DNA from: Lactuca virosa
Taxonomy: Eukaryota > Streptophyta > Magnoliopsida > Asterales > Asteraceae
NCBI GenBank assembly: GCA_928212115.1
Contig: CAKMRJ010005523.1
Span: 99,452,736 to 99,516,735, forward strand
DNA: 64,000 bases
Reading direction: 5' to 3'
In this document: one piece after another, positions 32,502 through 43,848 of the stretch
How the letters are laid out: every line of letters begins with the position of its first letter
Numbering within the stretch: the stretch's first letter is position 1
The notes under the pieces: model-generated
Told to the model about the DNA's origin: nothing
Database searches by the model: none
What the model saw: the letters and a program-made list of their open reading frames with translations, nothing else
Translations under genes and position numbers: made by a program

Positions 32502-33529
32502 AAATTGACTACTATCCTGAGCACATATAAAAATAATAGAGTATGCATGAAAAATCCTACTAAGTAGCACCAAGGTTAGAAAAAAAAACAAACAAATTTG
32601 AATAAAACGTCAACCCTTAACCCCCATCCCCCAATCTTCTGAAATCATTAAACAAACTCTAATAAGTTGGGAAAAACATTGCAAAAGAATATAATTACAT
32701 TGTTATTAACTTCATTAGCATTATTAAAAAAAATCACAAATAAAACAATATACAAGTATGGAATGACTGATATTGAAATCAAACCCCAAACCCCAAGTCA
32801 TATACTACACACAAGTCTTTGTTCGTCATTCTTAAAGGAATAACAAGGTAGTAATGTACCACCCCAACACGCCCAAAAGTCGAGCAATAACTCAAGCAAA
32901 CTACAATCATAACTAAGCCGAGCAACGTTGCACCTATATCCAAAACAAATACCAGACCAATTTAAGACACACTTTAGCCCAAAGTAATGTTGAAGCGCCA
33001 AAAGCATCATGACCAATTCCACTAGAGGATCATGTGTCACCCATGAATACTTGCAAAATGGCTCTAACAATATGTGGTGACATATATTATCCCATCCTCA
33101 AACACTATAAATACCACATTCATAGGAGGCATTACACTATTATCAAGTAATATTTCACTCCCATATTATCTTTAAAGCTTTTATGTAATCTCTTATATTA
33201 TCTTTAGAGCGCAATCTTGGGACACACCCCCAGATTGTGAGTGGCATTAGTCATTTCTTTGTGATTAACATGTCTTATAGCATTAAAACTGAGGAAGAAT
33301 ACTTTAATCCTCATCTCATCTCAAGCCATTCCTTAAAGGACTTGGTTGCATCATCGGCATCATCTGCTACGATAAATACGGAGATCACGAAACATGGATG
33401 ACAAATAGAAGGGTGATGCTAATCCAAGCCTCATCCACCCCAATAGGAACTTTCGAAGCTACCCCAACGGCCAACCTCATATAAATAGCACACATAACAT
33501 ATTCTTTACCTATCTTTCCAAATCTAAAA
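32502..33529 (+). other. Sequence between D and the CACTA element
   Basis: I recognise no gene. It may begin with the rest of the S LTR. A promoter-like CTATAAATA stands at 33104-33112. It continues after the CACTA element at 41502. Confidence 0.4.
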
Positions 33530-33532
33530 CAA

Positions 33533-33945
33533 CACTACAAGAAAAATGTGATTTTGCTACGGAAGGAATCCGTTGCGAAAAGCTGAAATTCCGTTGCAAA
33601 AGACGAATAGCGATGGAATTTGCAACGACCTATCTCCGTCCTTAAAAACGCCGTAGCGAGGGGTTTGCAACGGAAACGATAATTCCATCGCAATTGTGAC
33701 AACGGAATGAAATCTATGGTAGATGGTATTCCGTCGTGTATTCCGTAGTAGGTTTCCATCACAAATTTTGTGGTAGTTCTTTCGTCACAAATTCCGTTGT
33801 AGTTAATCCCTAGCAAAATCCGTGGTGATGAATCCCTAGCGAAATCTGTGGTGATGAATCTCTAGCAAATTCCGTTTGATCACTTCCTAGAAAATTTCGT
33901 GGTCATGAATCCCTAGCAATTTTAGTGGTCTATATATTATATACC
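33533..33945 (+). repeat. Left terminal and subterminal repeats of the CACTA element
   Basis: After the terminal repeat come many short direct and inverted copies of words such as TCCGTTGC and AATCCCTAGCAA. In this superfamily such arrays bind the TNPA protein. Confidence 0.8.
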
Positions 33946-34149
33946 AGATTCAATATGGACCGATGGATAATTAATTTATAAATTATATCCAAATAATTTT
34001 GTAGTAATATAAGAAAAACAAAAAAAAACAAAAAAAATCATAACCATCATATCATAAAATAACAAAATAATTATTTATTACATTGAAAAAAGAAAGTTGC
34101 TACTCTAAAATACATAATCTTCAATAAACATATATCAACCTACTACTCT

Positions 34150-36089
34150 TGTTGTTTTGTAAAGCCATTATAAGATCCAATGTTGTTTGAAGTTGTTTTT
34201 CAAGATACCCGACCCTTGCTTTGTTTTCCTCTTGTTGGGCGTTCATCATTTCTTTAAGCTCTTCGTTTTGTTGTTTGTTGTTTAGCAACAAGCTCCCTCA
34301 TTTCTTCTATTTCATCATTTTTTTTCCGGAATGTAAGTTACATCCGTTTTACCATTCCTATTGGGAACCGCCTTTGCAAAAGAGCCTAATCCACAAAGTC
34401 TTCTTTTTTTATCATGACCACCTACAACAGCATAAAATAGCTTGTCCTCCTCAAATTCAACACCTTCAGCTTCCAACTCTTCCCGTTTTTCTATATAGGC
34501 CGCCTACAAAATAAAAATATTATAAGTTAAAAGATATCAAATTTAGGAATGATATTATGGAGTAGCTACAATATAAAAGATAATTTAAACTGAAATGAAT
34601 ATTACATGAATTTTTCTATCTTTTTCATTTGTGAAAGTGACTCCATCATGATTCTTAGTGTGTGTATACAGGAACAATTCACTATGGGGTGGCTCATGTC
34701 CTAATTCCCTCTTCTGCATAAATACCATATATAAAGTCAAATATACAAATAAACATATGCAAACATTGATACGATGTACCATTTAAAAAATTACCAAATC
34801 AGAAGCTATCTTCAAATGACATGCGGATCCAGCGTTATGTGTGGGTTTTGCTACTCCATCAGCCACACCGTTACGCCTATTCTTCTTGTTCTGCTCAGAT
34901 TTTAGCTTGTATTCTTCTGTATTCCATTTTAATTGCCAGGAGTTCCAGACTTCCTGTGGAATATGAGCTTGTTTAAAGCCATGTTTGTTTCTTTTTGGGT
35001 TCCTCATGTTGTAGAGATATTAACCATAACTTTGTGCCGCTTTCCTTGCCCAAGCTTGCCTCACCAGCGAGTCTATTGTCTCATCCCAACAACATTTTTT
35101 CTACACATTAACAATATAAATATAAGTTGAAGTGTAAATGTTTACCAAAGAACAATTTATCACTTATAGTTACCTGAAACTCCTCCCAATATAATTCGCG
35201 CATTTCTTTGCTTACTTGTGCCCAAGCGTACCCTTCTGGATCTACTCTTTATTTAAAGGACTGACTAATAACGTGTGCACAAGGTCCTGGTGGCATTAGC
35301 CTTCAAGTAATCATGTGATGTGTTTAGTTATGAATTGATATGTAGGTGTAAACCAAAATTTAATACATAAAAAAAGTTGTAATTAAGATTTGAATTGGTA
35401 ACTCACATATTTTTCCAAACATGAACATTAAAACGTCCATCCGGTCCACAATCTTCAGAGGAATTGTTTTCACCTTCAACACTTTCCACTACAGATCCAT
35501 GCATGGGTGGTTGTGTTGGTGATGGGGTAGATTCTGGGATAGGTGTTGTTGATGGGGTATATTCTGGGGTAGGTGTTGGGATAGATGTATATGTTGAGGA
35601 TGTGGTAGTTCCTTTACTTAAGGAGGGTGTGGTAGTTATTGTAGTTGTGAAGGATGGTAGTGTAGATGCAGGTTTTGAGGTTGTGGTAGTAGATATAGGT
35701 GTTGATGATGTGGTAGTGGGTGTTGGTGTTGAGGATGGTTTAGATGATGTAGGTTCTGAAGTTTTCGTTATTGATGTTCGTGTTGACGATTGTATTGTTC
35801 CAGTGTCTGAAGTTTTAAATGTTTTTTCTAAGGAGGGTGTGGATGTTTTAAGTGATGCCGAGGAAGAGGTAGTCATGGGTGATGTTAATGATATAGGTTT
35901 AGGGGTTTTGTTGGTAGATGTTATAGGTGCTTTGGATGTGGTTGTTGGTATTGGCAAGTCAATTTCTTCATCTTGTAACTGTCTGTTTATGAATTTTGCA
36001 GCAGAAATCTTGTTGCGTTTCATAACTTGTGGTGCAATGAATTTAGTTGGCTTCACACCGGATGCTCCTTTTGCTTTCGAGGTCGACAT
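34150..36089 (-). pseudogene. TNPA-like CACTA protein (Transposase_24 type), degenerate
   Basis: A multi-exon gene reads on the minus strand. Exon 1 (36089 to about 35408) starts MSTSKAKGASGVKPTKF, passes through a long Ser/Thr/Pro-rich stretch and ends GPDGRFNVHVWKN at a GTGAGT donor. The next exons hold LMPPGPCAHVISQSFK, RVDPEGYAWAQVSKEMRE, WARKAAQSYG, EVWNSWQLKWNTEEYKLKSE, GHEPPHSELFLYTHTK and a coiled-coil-like end (EEMRELVAKQQ; MNAQQEENKARVGYLEKQ). These match plant Ptta/En/Spm transposase-associated proteins, which bind the subterminal repeats. Stops after SQSFK and QSYG and a frameshift near 34320 break it. Exon limits are approximate. Confidence 0.75.
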
Positions 36090-36700
36090 CTTTCTGACAC
36101 AAACTATAAAAATAAATTATATATGAAGGCATTACTTTGCATGCAAACTATTGAATACAATCAAAACTAATTTACATGAAGATGATCAGAGAACAAAAAA
36201 CGATCGATCATCACGACAACAAAAAATTAAATTAAAATAAATTTTAGATGAGTGACAACCTATATCGCCAAAGTCAGTGCAAAAACGTATAACGAACAAA
36301 GATTTCGATCAATAAGCCGCCGGAGATGATGATTACAGAAAATGTAAACCCTATTTCTAATCGGTAATTATTTACCCTAATATGCAACATAAACGTGTGT
36401 AGGTTGGAGGGAAACGAATTGTGAAATACTTTGAACCTCCGCTAATAAAAAATTCGAACTGTGCTAATTACCGCTAAATATTTAGTAATTCAAATTTATT
36501 TAAAGTAGCTACAGATTGATAGATAGGATATATACATATAAATAACGTCAAGAAAGAACATAGACTAACTATGTGTTCATAGTATAATTTTAACTTAATG
36601 TTATATACGAGGACTAAACATTAATAAACTATACATCTTGATGCTTTTCTAATTAAACCGAAATTTATATACAAAAGATGTACGGGTCATGTCAATATAT
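36090..36700 (+). other. Region between the TNPA-like gene and the minisatellite
   Basis: AT-rich, no gene; it should contain the minus-strand promoter of the TNPA-like gene. Confidence 0.4.
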
Positions 36701-38675
36701 ATGGTAGTGGTTTATTGTGTCCATGGATGACATATGGTTGATTGGTCCACGTGGTAATGGCCATTGCTCAACATGGTAGTTGCTTATGGTGTCCATGGTT
36801 GACATATGGGCCATTGGTCAACATGGTAGTTGCTTAAGGTGTCCATGGTTGACATATGGGCCATTGGTCAACATGGTTGTTGCTTATGGTGTCCATGGTT
36901 GACATATGGGCCATTGGTCAACATGGTAGTTGCTTATGGTGTCCATGGTTGACATATGGATGACATATGGGCCATTGGTCAACATGGTTGTTGCTTATGG
37001 TGTCCATGGTTGACATATGGGCCATTGGTCAACAAGGTTGTTGCTTATGGTGTCCATGGTTGATATATGGGCCATTGGCCAACATGGTAGTTGCTTATGG
37101 TGTCCCTTGTTGACATATGGGCCATTGGTCAACATGGTAGTTGCTTATGGTGTCCATGGTTGACATATGGATGACATATGGGCCATTGGTCAACATGGTT
37201 GTTGCTTATGGTGTCCATGGACGACATATGGGCCATTGGTCAACTTGGTTGTTGCTTATGGTGTCCATGGTTGACATATGGGCCATTGGTCAACATGGTA
37301 GTTGCTTATGGTGTCCATGGTTGACATATGGGCCATTTGTCAACATGGTAGTTGCTTATGGTGTCCATAGTTGACATATGGATGACATATGGGCCATTGG
37401 TCAACATAGTTGTTGCTTATGGTTTCGATGGATGACATATGGGCCATTGGTCAACATGGTTGTTGCTTATGGTGTCCATGGTTGACATATGGGCCATTGG
37501 TCAACATGGTAGTTGCTTATGGTATCCATGGTTGACATATGGGCCATTGGTCAACATGGTAGTTGCTTAAGGTGTCCATGGATGACATATGGGCCATTGA
37601 TCAACATGGTTGTTGCTTATGGTGTCCATGGATGACATATGGGCCATTGGTCAACATGGTTGTTGCTTATGGTGTCCATGGTTGACATATGGGTCATTGG
37701 TCAACATGGTAGTTGCTTATGGTGTCCATGGTCGACATATGGGCCATTGGTCAACATGGTAGTTGCTTAAGGTGTCCATGGTTGACATATGGATGACATA
37801 TGGGCCATTGGTCAACATGGTTGTTGCTTATGGTGTACATGGTTGACATATGGGCCATTGGTCAACATGGTAGTTGCTTATGGTGTCCATGGTCGACATA
37901 TGGGCCATTGGTCAATATGGTAGTTGCTTAAGGTGTCCATGGTTGACATATGGATGACATATGGGCCATTGGTCAACATGGTTGTTGCTTATGGTGTACA
38001 TGGTTGACATATGGGCCATTGGTCAACATGGTAGTTGCTTAAGGTGTCCATGGTTGACATATGGATGACATATGGGCCATTGGTGAACATGGTTGTTGCT
38101 TATGGTGTCCATGGTTGACATATGGGCCATTGGTCAACATGGTAGTTGCTTATGGTGTCCATGGTTGACACATGGATGACATATGGGCCATTGGTCAACA
38201 TGGTTGTTGGTTATGGTGTCCATGGTTGACATATGGGCCATTGGTCAACATGGTTGTTGCTTATGGTGTCCATGGTTGACATATGGATGACATATGGGCC
38301 ATTGGTCAACATGGTTGTTGCTTATGGTGTCCATGATTGACATATGGGCCATTGGTCAACATGGTTGTTGCTTATGGTGTCCATGGTTGACATATGGGCC
38401 ATTGGTCAACATGGTAGTTGATTATGGTGTCCATGGTTGACATATGGATGACATATGGGCCATTAGTCAACATGGTTGTTGTTTATGGTATCCATGAATG
38501 ACATATGGGCCATTGGTCAACATGGTTGTTGCTTATGGTGTCCATGGATGACATATGGGCCATTGGTCAACATGGTTGTTGCTTATGGTGTCCATGGTTG
38601 ACATATGGGCCATTGGTCAACATGGTAGTTGCTTATGGTGTCCATGGTTGACATATGGTCCATTGGTCAACATGG
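36701..38675 (+). repeat. 50-bp minisatellite, about 37 copies
   Basis: The unit is 50 bp and contains CATGGTTGACATATGGGCC and ATTGGTCAACATGG. A recurrent 61-bp variant has an extra ATATGGATGAC. Each unit carries TTGACA and, inverted, GGTCAA (TTGACC on the other strand), both W-box-like cores. ORFs across it are accidental. Confidence 0.95.
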
Positions 38676-39420
38676 AGTACCCATGCTTTTCATAGTGTAA
38701 AATTGTAAAGGAATAAACATATGGACTAAAAGTGGCAACAAAGAAAAATTATTGTGCCTGAAATCAAAGTAAAAAAAGTTATTATAAAAATAGGGACTAA
38801 AAGTGGCAACAAAAGAAAAGTATTGTGTCTAAAATCTATTGTAAATAAGTTTACTATTAAAATCTTTTTCCACTTTTAATATGTATATTAGTACATGAAT
38901 ATATACTAGTAATTTGGTGAAATGTTAATATAAATGTATTACATTATTGATCATGATATATATGTTATTTTTGTCTTTTTCATTTTAACAATCAAAAGTC
39001 CAATATTATCTAGCTATAAAAGGCTATAATATTTGAATATGTGTTTTGACACAAATACCCTTAGTATTCACATATTTGTAATGATTTCAAGGGCAATTTG
39101 GTCTTTTTGCACTCTAAATTGTTAAGGCGCCATCATACATCTGACGTCACACCGGCGTTCCAGTTCTTCAACCATTCATAACATCTCAACTTTTTCGGAC
39201 GATAAATATGTATACAAACAGTAAAACCCCCAAATCGTCTTAGAATAATCGTTCTCAAAAACGATTTTCTCCGAAAATAGAGACTCCTGTACTCCTCTCG
39301 ACGAAATCAGCATAAAGTAAGTTTTTTTCCATACCCTGTTACACTGTATTTCATATTTACGCTTAATTTTTAAAAAAAGAAATTGAAATCAACAACTCCA
39401 ATGTGTATTTTGTAAGTAGA
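38676..39420 (+). other. Upstream region of the captured F-box gene
   Basis: No ORF. 39100-39420 probably holds the captured promoter and 5' untranslated region (for example GACGTCACACC at 39142). Confidence 0.4.
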
Positions 39421-40491
39421 ATGTCGAATACTAGAAGTCGCATTTCGTTAGATGATCTCCCACTGGAGCTTTTGAGTCGGACATTTGTAGTATTAGGGTC
39501 AGAATCTGCGAAATACATCCTCTCTGCAAGACTTTGGTAATTATCAATAAACATCAACTAATGAATGTATATTTGATGAAATAAAACTTTATTTGTTTGT
39601 TATTTACTGTGTATTTAAATTTTTGAAGTTCAAAGAAGATGTATGAAGCAGGGGGTGATCCTCAAGTGTACAGAACAGCATGCATTAACATGTTTGAAGG
39701 AATGGGTCCCAAAACTCTGAAAGCTGATTCATTTATACGCACATGTGCATTGCATAATAACATTGAAGCCATGTATAGACAAGGAATTGTATGTGTAATT
39801 TCAGTAATTATATGTAATCTAAATATACCATTTATTAATATTTTGTGTCATAGATGTTATATATTGATATTGTTATTCTGTCAACATGATGAGTGCTTTT
39901 ATTATGGCAATTTTGATTTAGGATTGACTTTGTTGTGAAAAGCAGTAGATGAAGATCATCTTGAGGCAATTTATTTGCTTGGAATGATCTACATTTCAAG
40001 AGGGCCTCATCAATGTGATGAAGGTATGTATATATGGTATATATGTAAATTAAATTAAATATATAGTTAATTAAGGCATGTTTGTAGTTTGGGGTTAGTA
40101 TTCAATTGTGTTGTGTTGTATAATATTTACTGTTTTATTGAAAAGGGTACATTGGATTAATTGATGGATATTTTAATGTGTAGGTTTACAATTACTTGAT
40201 GCCTATTTTGGCTAGGCAGTTCCGGATGATGGGGAGTACATGCGTGTTGTTGATAGTGCCAAAGATTTGTTGCGGGCTATTGATGTTGTTCATAGACTTA
40301 CAACGAATAACATCACATTCCAATGTCAAGACCCACGTCATTCTGTTAAAGGTGCATTGGCAATAGGCCATGAAGAGGATGAGGATCGACAAACATATTG
40401 CACGGTTTGTCGTTGGTATGTAGAGTATGGTAGGTTTGTATATTTCTTAAAAATATTAATGGTTTATAATAGAATGAACATTGAATATTAG
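39421..40491 (+). pseudogene. Captured F-box gene fragment with introns (At2g35280/At1g67623-like)
   Basis: Exon 1 (39421-39536) starts MSNTRSRISLDDLPLELLSRTF, an F-box. Exon 2 (39629-39788) reads CSKKMYEAGGDPQVYRTAC and NNIEAMYRQGI. Exon 3 (39894-40023) reads CFYYGNFDLGLTLL, then a stop, then KAVDEDHLEAIYLLGMIYI (Sel1-like). Exon 4 (from 40184) reads LQLLDAYFG, a stop, and ends with the Cys/His part CQDPRHSVKGALAIGHEEDED and YCTVCRWYVEYG. Introns have GT...AG ends and phases agree. Stops: TGA 39936-39938, TAG 40213-40215. A GTAGGT donor after EYG suggests a missing last exon. Intact introns show DNA-level capture, not retroposition. Normal relatives are substrate adaptors of SCF ubiquitin ligases. 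Confidence 0.75.
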
Positions 40492-41029
40492 TGTTCTTAT
40501 TGTATTGTATATGAAGTTGTATAGTACTACTATAATTTTATTTTGGTTCTGTTAAAAGGGCATTTTAGTCATTTTTGCTTGCTATGTTGTTTGAGTAGGA
40601 TGAAGTATTTGTAAAACCATGTTATTTTTGTGATGAAGTATAGTTAATGTAATTAAAAATAAGTTTGTAATGAATTTCCTTATTAAGGAAAATAATCTAC
40701 ATAGATTATATATACTTTAACATGCTCGGTTAATGTAATTAAAAATAACTTTGTAATGAATTCGTTGTTAATTATTCATTATAATACTATGTTTTCAATA
40801 AATTATACACAGCTTGATTAGCACAACTGGCTTAACCGCGCCCTTTTCTAGCATAAGCTTAAGTTCAAGTCTGCTTGCCAGCAATATCTATTCATTTTTA
40901 CATTTTTTAGCCATTAGTTTATGCCACATATTACCAATTCAAAAATATTTCATTCAAACCATATCTTACAAACTCCAATGATCATAATAATAATTCATCC
41001 ATAGTATAACAAAATTAATTAAGCATACA
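40492..41029 (+). other. Region 3' of the captured gene
   Basis: AT-rich, no gene. A direct repeat near 40640-40760 (TTAATGTAATTAAAAATAA) occurs twice about 90 bp apart. Confidence 0.45.
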
Positions 41030-41498
41030 ACATCCCAATAAATGCCGTCACAAATCAGCTACGCGTTTTGTTCCATAGCAAAACAAGCAAACAAAATCAT
41101 ATTCCATAGCAGAATTTCCTAGAAAATACCTACGAATGGTACTTCTATAGCAATTCAACTATGGAATTGGTTTCCGTCACAAACTCCGTTGATATTAACC
41201 ACGATGATGAATTCCATAGCAGCAGTACAACGGAAAGTGATTTGGTAACAAATGTCGTTGGAAAATTGCTATGAATTTTTGTTCCATAGAACTATCGGTA
41301 GCATAATACCAACGGATATGGAGTCGGTAACATTTTCCCTAGCAACTCCCACTCTCGTTACCAGAAATAAAATATGTAGACAATGTGGTAGCAACATTGT
41401 TATGGAACGACATTCCATAGCACGATCCATTGCAGATTAACAACGAAAATACGTTCCATAGCAACCTTCCCTAGCAAAATTGTGTTTTTCTTGTAGTG
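41030..41498 (-). repeat. Right subterminal and terminal repeats of the CACTA element
   Basis: Many copies of TTCCATAGCA and its variants in both orientations, ending in the terminal repeat. Confidence 0.8.
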
Positions 41499-41501
41499 CA
41501 A

Positions 41502-41766
41502 ACACCAACCGCTCAACCCATATCCACAACTAACCAATCTCTCTATACCACCTTACCATCAGCTACACCCAATATTAAGACAACAACCATAAGAAGATCC
41601 CACAACGCCACACAATAAGAAAAGGCAATCATGGATACCTTATTTGGCTCCTAAACTTCTGGGAAAACCAACTTTGTACACTCTAGTATCTTACAACTAC
41701 CCCAACCAAACAAGGCTTAAATAACTCTATTGAAATACTAAATCAAAATAGACAAGACATATAACC
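41502..41766 (+). other. Sequence between the CACTA element and H
   Basis: Nothing recognisable. It continues after H at 50312. Confidence 0.4.
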
Positions 41767-42534
41767 ACTCATGTAACACCCAGAATCAGGAAGATCAGGA
41801 AAGGAAAGAAAAGCTCTAACTCAAAGGTGTCAACTCGTCGAGTCCAAGGAGGAACTCGACGAGTCGGAGCGTGACCCGTGTCGCGGAGTAAGTGACCGAC
41901 TCGGCGAGTCGGGGAGACTGACTCGGCGAGTCTGGTCTGGGTTGGGAAACCCTAGTTTCGGGACTTGGCACCCTATTTAAGCATCTCATTCTCATTTCTA
42001 GGGTTTCATTTACAACCTCCACTGTCCAGAGCGAAACCCTAGTGTCCTCCATGAAAGTGTGAGCTATTATTGTGTGTTCTTGAGTGATTTGAAGTCTAGA
42101 AGAAGAGGAAGGAGTTGGAAGAGCTAAGGAGTGATTATAGATCCAGAAGGAGTCCCTCTTCCTCATCACTTTCTAGTAATCAAGCTCTTACCTTGATCTA
42201 TGGTTTCTTAGATCTCTTCATTTCCCTTTTATGAGACTTTTGGGACCGTTTCCAAGGCCAACCCGAGTATTGGGCCTTTGAGGACGAATAGAGATTAGAT
42301 CTGAGCATTTCTGAGCTCTAGAAGCTCTGAGTGAGAAGCTTTACTCAGCTATGGTTTCCTTTCATGGCTTAGACCTCCATTATAGCTTGGATTTGGTGTT
42401 CTAGCCTCAAAACCCCTTGCATGCACGTAAAGTTAGCAACTTTACGTGAAATGCTAGCATAAGGAGTCCAGATCTATGAGTTGGAAGTGTTGGAATAGAC
42501 TGAAATCGACAGAATAGAGTTGTCACAAGGAGGA

Positions 42535-42905
42535 CTCGGTGAGTCAGCTCATGGACTCGGCTAGTCGGGTCGCAAAACCCAAACCCTTCTGTTTAAGAGT
42601 CGGATCAGTGAGTGTGGTTAGAGAAGGACTCAGCCAGTCTGTGCCCGTGATGGGCATGAAGATCATGGTACTCGACAAGTTCAAGGAGGAACTCGGCGAG
42701 TCCAAGGCAATCTCCTTAGCCGATGTAGATGGACTCGGCGAGTTGTAGAACAACTCGGCGAGTCGGTTGAAGATAGTCCCGAAGTGATTAGATGAAGGAG
42801 AACTCGTCGAGTTCTCGCTAGACTCGACGAGTGGAGTTGGGGTTGTCTGGGATTTGAGGAGCATGGACTCGGCGAGTTGGTAGAACAACTCGGCGAGTCG
42901 AGTCA
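42535..42905 (+). repeat. ACTCG-N-CGAGT palindrome cluster in 5' LTR of H
   Basis: About a dozen full or near-full palindromes with N = A, C, G or T, often in pairs 20-30 bp apart. Repeated at 49025-49375. Confidence 0.88.
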
Positions 42906-43225
42906 ACTGGAAGGTTGACTTTGACCAGGACCTTGAACAGAGCTGACTTAGTTGACCTCTGGAGGACAGTTTAGGCTAAGTTCTATTATTTGGTGTTAGT
43001 AGTTCGGTGAGCTAGGAGAGCAGCGCTTCAGAGAATAGTCGATTAGCAGCCAGAGGATTATCAGCAGAGTTCAGCAGTACAGGTGAGTTCCCTTCCAGTA
43101 GGAACGGGTCTACGGCCACAATGCCGGCCCGTTTAGTTAGCAGTAGTTCCGGACTTCGGTATGATGCAGTAGTTCAGTGTGCTTGAGGTCTTTGTGATTC
43201 AAGCATGTTTTTGTGTTATGTGTTC

Positions 43226-43519
43226 CGGACTTCGGTCCGATGCAATATGCAGTATATGTGTTTATGCTAGTAGTTATGATTATGCTATGCTATGTTCAGT
43301 CAGTTTCCGGACTTCGGTCCGATGCAGAGGGCAAGGCCCTGGTTAGTTCCGGACTTCGGTCCGATGCAGTTTTCGGACTTCGGTCTGATGCAGAGGGCAA
43401 GGCCCTGGTTAGTTCCGGACTTCGGTCCGATGCAGTTTCCGGACTTCGGTCTGATGTAGAGGGCAAGGCCCTGGTTAGTTCCGGACTTCGGTCCGATGCA
43501 GTTTCCGGACTTCGGTCCG
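43226..43519 (+). repeat. Array of C(UUCG)G hairpins in 5' LTR of H
   Basis: Eight units of CGGAC-TTCG-GTCCG or a wobble variant (GTCTG): one at 43226-43239, then seven in 43308-43519. A ninth, imperfect unit stands at 43150. Several are separated by AGGGCAAGGCCCT, itself a 5-bp stem with a 3-nt loop. The matching array in the 3' LTR is 49698-49993. In RNA, C(UUCG)G is an exceptionally stable tetraloop. Confidence 0.88.
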
Positions 43520-43835
43520 ATGCAGTGGGCAAGGCCCAGTAGTTGCTTTATATGTTATTGTATGGTATGTGGTAGTTTGGGGGAGCTCACTAAGCTTCGT
43601 GCTTACAGTTTTCAGTTTTGGTTTCAGGTACTCAGTTTTCAAAAGAGGAGCTCGGGAAGATTGCAGTGCACACACCATTTGTTCAGCCTGGGATGTTTAT
43701 ACTCTGATATACTTTACAGTTGTTATAATATTTTGGGATACATTGCTTATGAATTTTATATGAGGTTTATCGACTATGGTTTTTATTATTAAATTAAACG
43801 AAATTTTCAGACTTTGTTTTTGGGATGTTACAAGT

Positions 43836-43848
43836 TGGTATCAGAGCC
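43836..43848 (+). other. Primer binding site of H
   Basis: TGGTATCAGAGCC, an exact initiator tRNA-Met complement, three bases after the LTR. Confidence 0.9.

Larger units (their letters stand above)
33533..41498 (-). mobile_element. CACTA (En/Spm, CMC) DNA transposon carrying a host gene copy
   Basis: The termini are CACTACAAGAAAAA on the left and its reverse complement TTTTTCTTGTAGTG on the right. The 3-bp duplication CAA stands at 33530-33532 and 41499-41501. Subterminal arrays follow inside each end. The interior holds a degenerate TNPA-like gene (minus strand), a 2-kb minisatellite and a captured F-box gene (plus strand). No TNPD/TNP2 catalytic transposase is visible, so the element is non-autonomous. 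Confidence 0.93.
41772..43832 (+). repeat. 5' LTR of H
   Basis: 2061 bp. It includes palindrome clusters at 41827-41935 and 42535-42905, a TATTTAAG TATA-like box at about 41973-41980, and the hairpin array at 43226-43519. Confidence 0.94.

Noticed and set aside
32798..33070. 90-codon Leu/Cys-rich minus-strand ORF
   Set aside because: No homologous motif, odd composition, no promoter or splice context.
35464..36126. 220-codon Val/Asp-rich ORF on the plus strand
   Set aside because: Antisense of the Ser/Thr/Pro-rich exon of the TNPA-like gene.
37141..37374. 77-codon repetitive ORF
   Set aside because: Reads through the 50-bp minisatellite; no start context or family.
36701..38675. Regular repeat array resembling a CRISPR locus
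   Set aside because: There are no unique spacers; units are contiguous 50-bp repeats in a plant CACTA element.
43213..43542. 109-codon ORF with an LRSDA repeat (and its copy at 49687-50016)
   Set aside because: It is the translation of the UUCG hairpin array inside an LTR; both LTRs have it and the antisense is open too.
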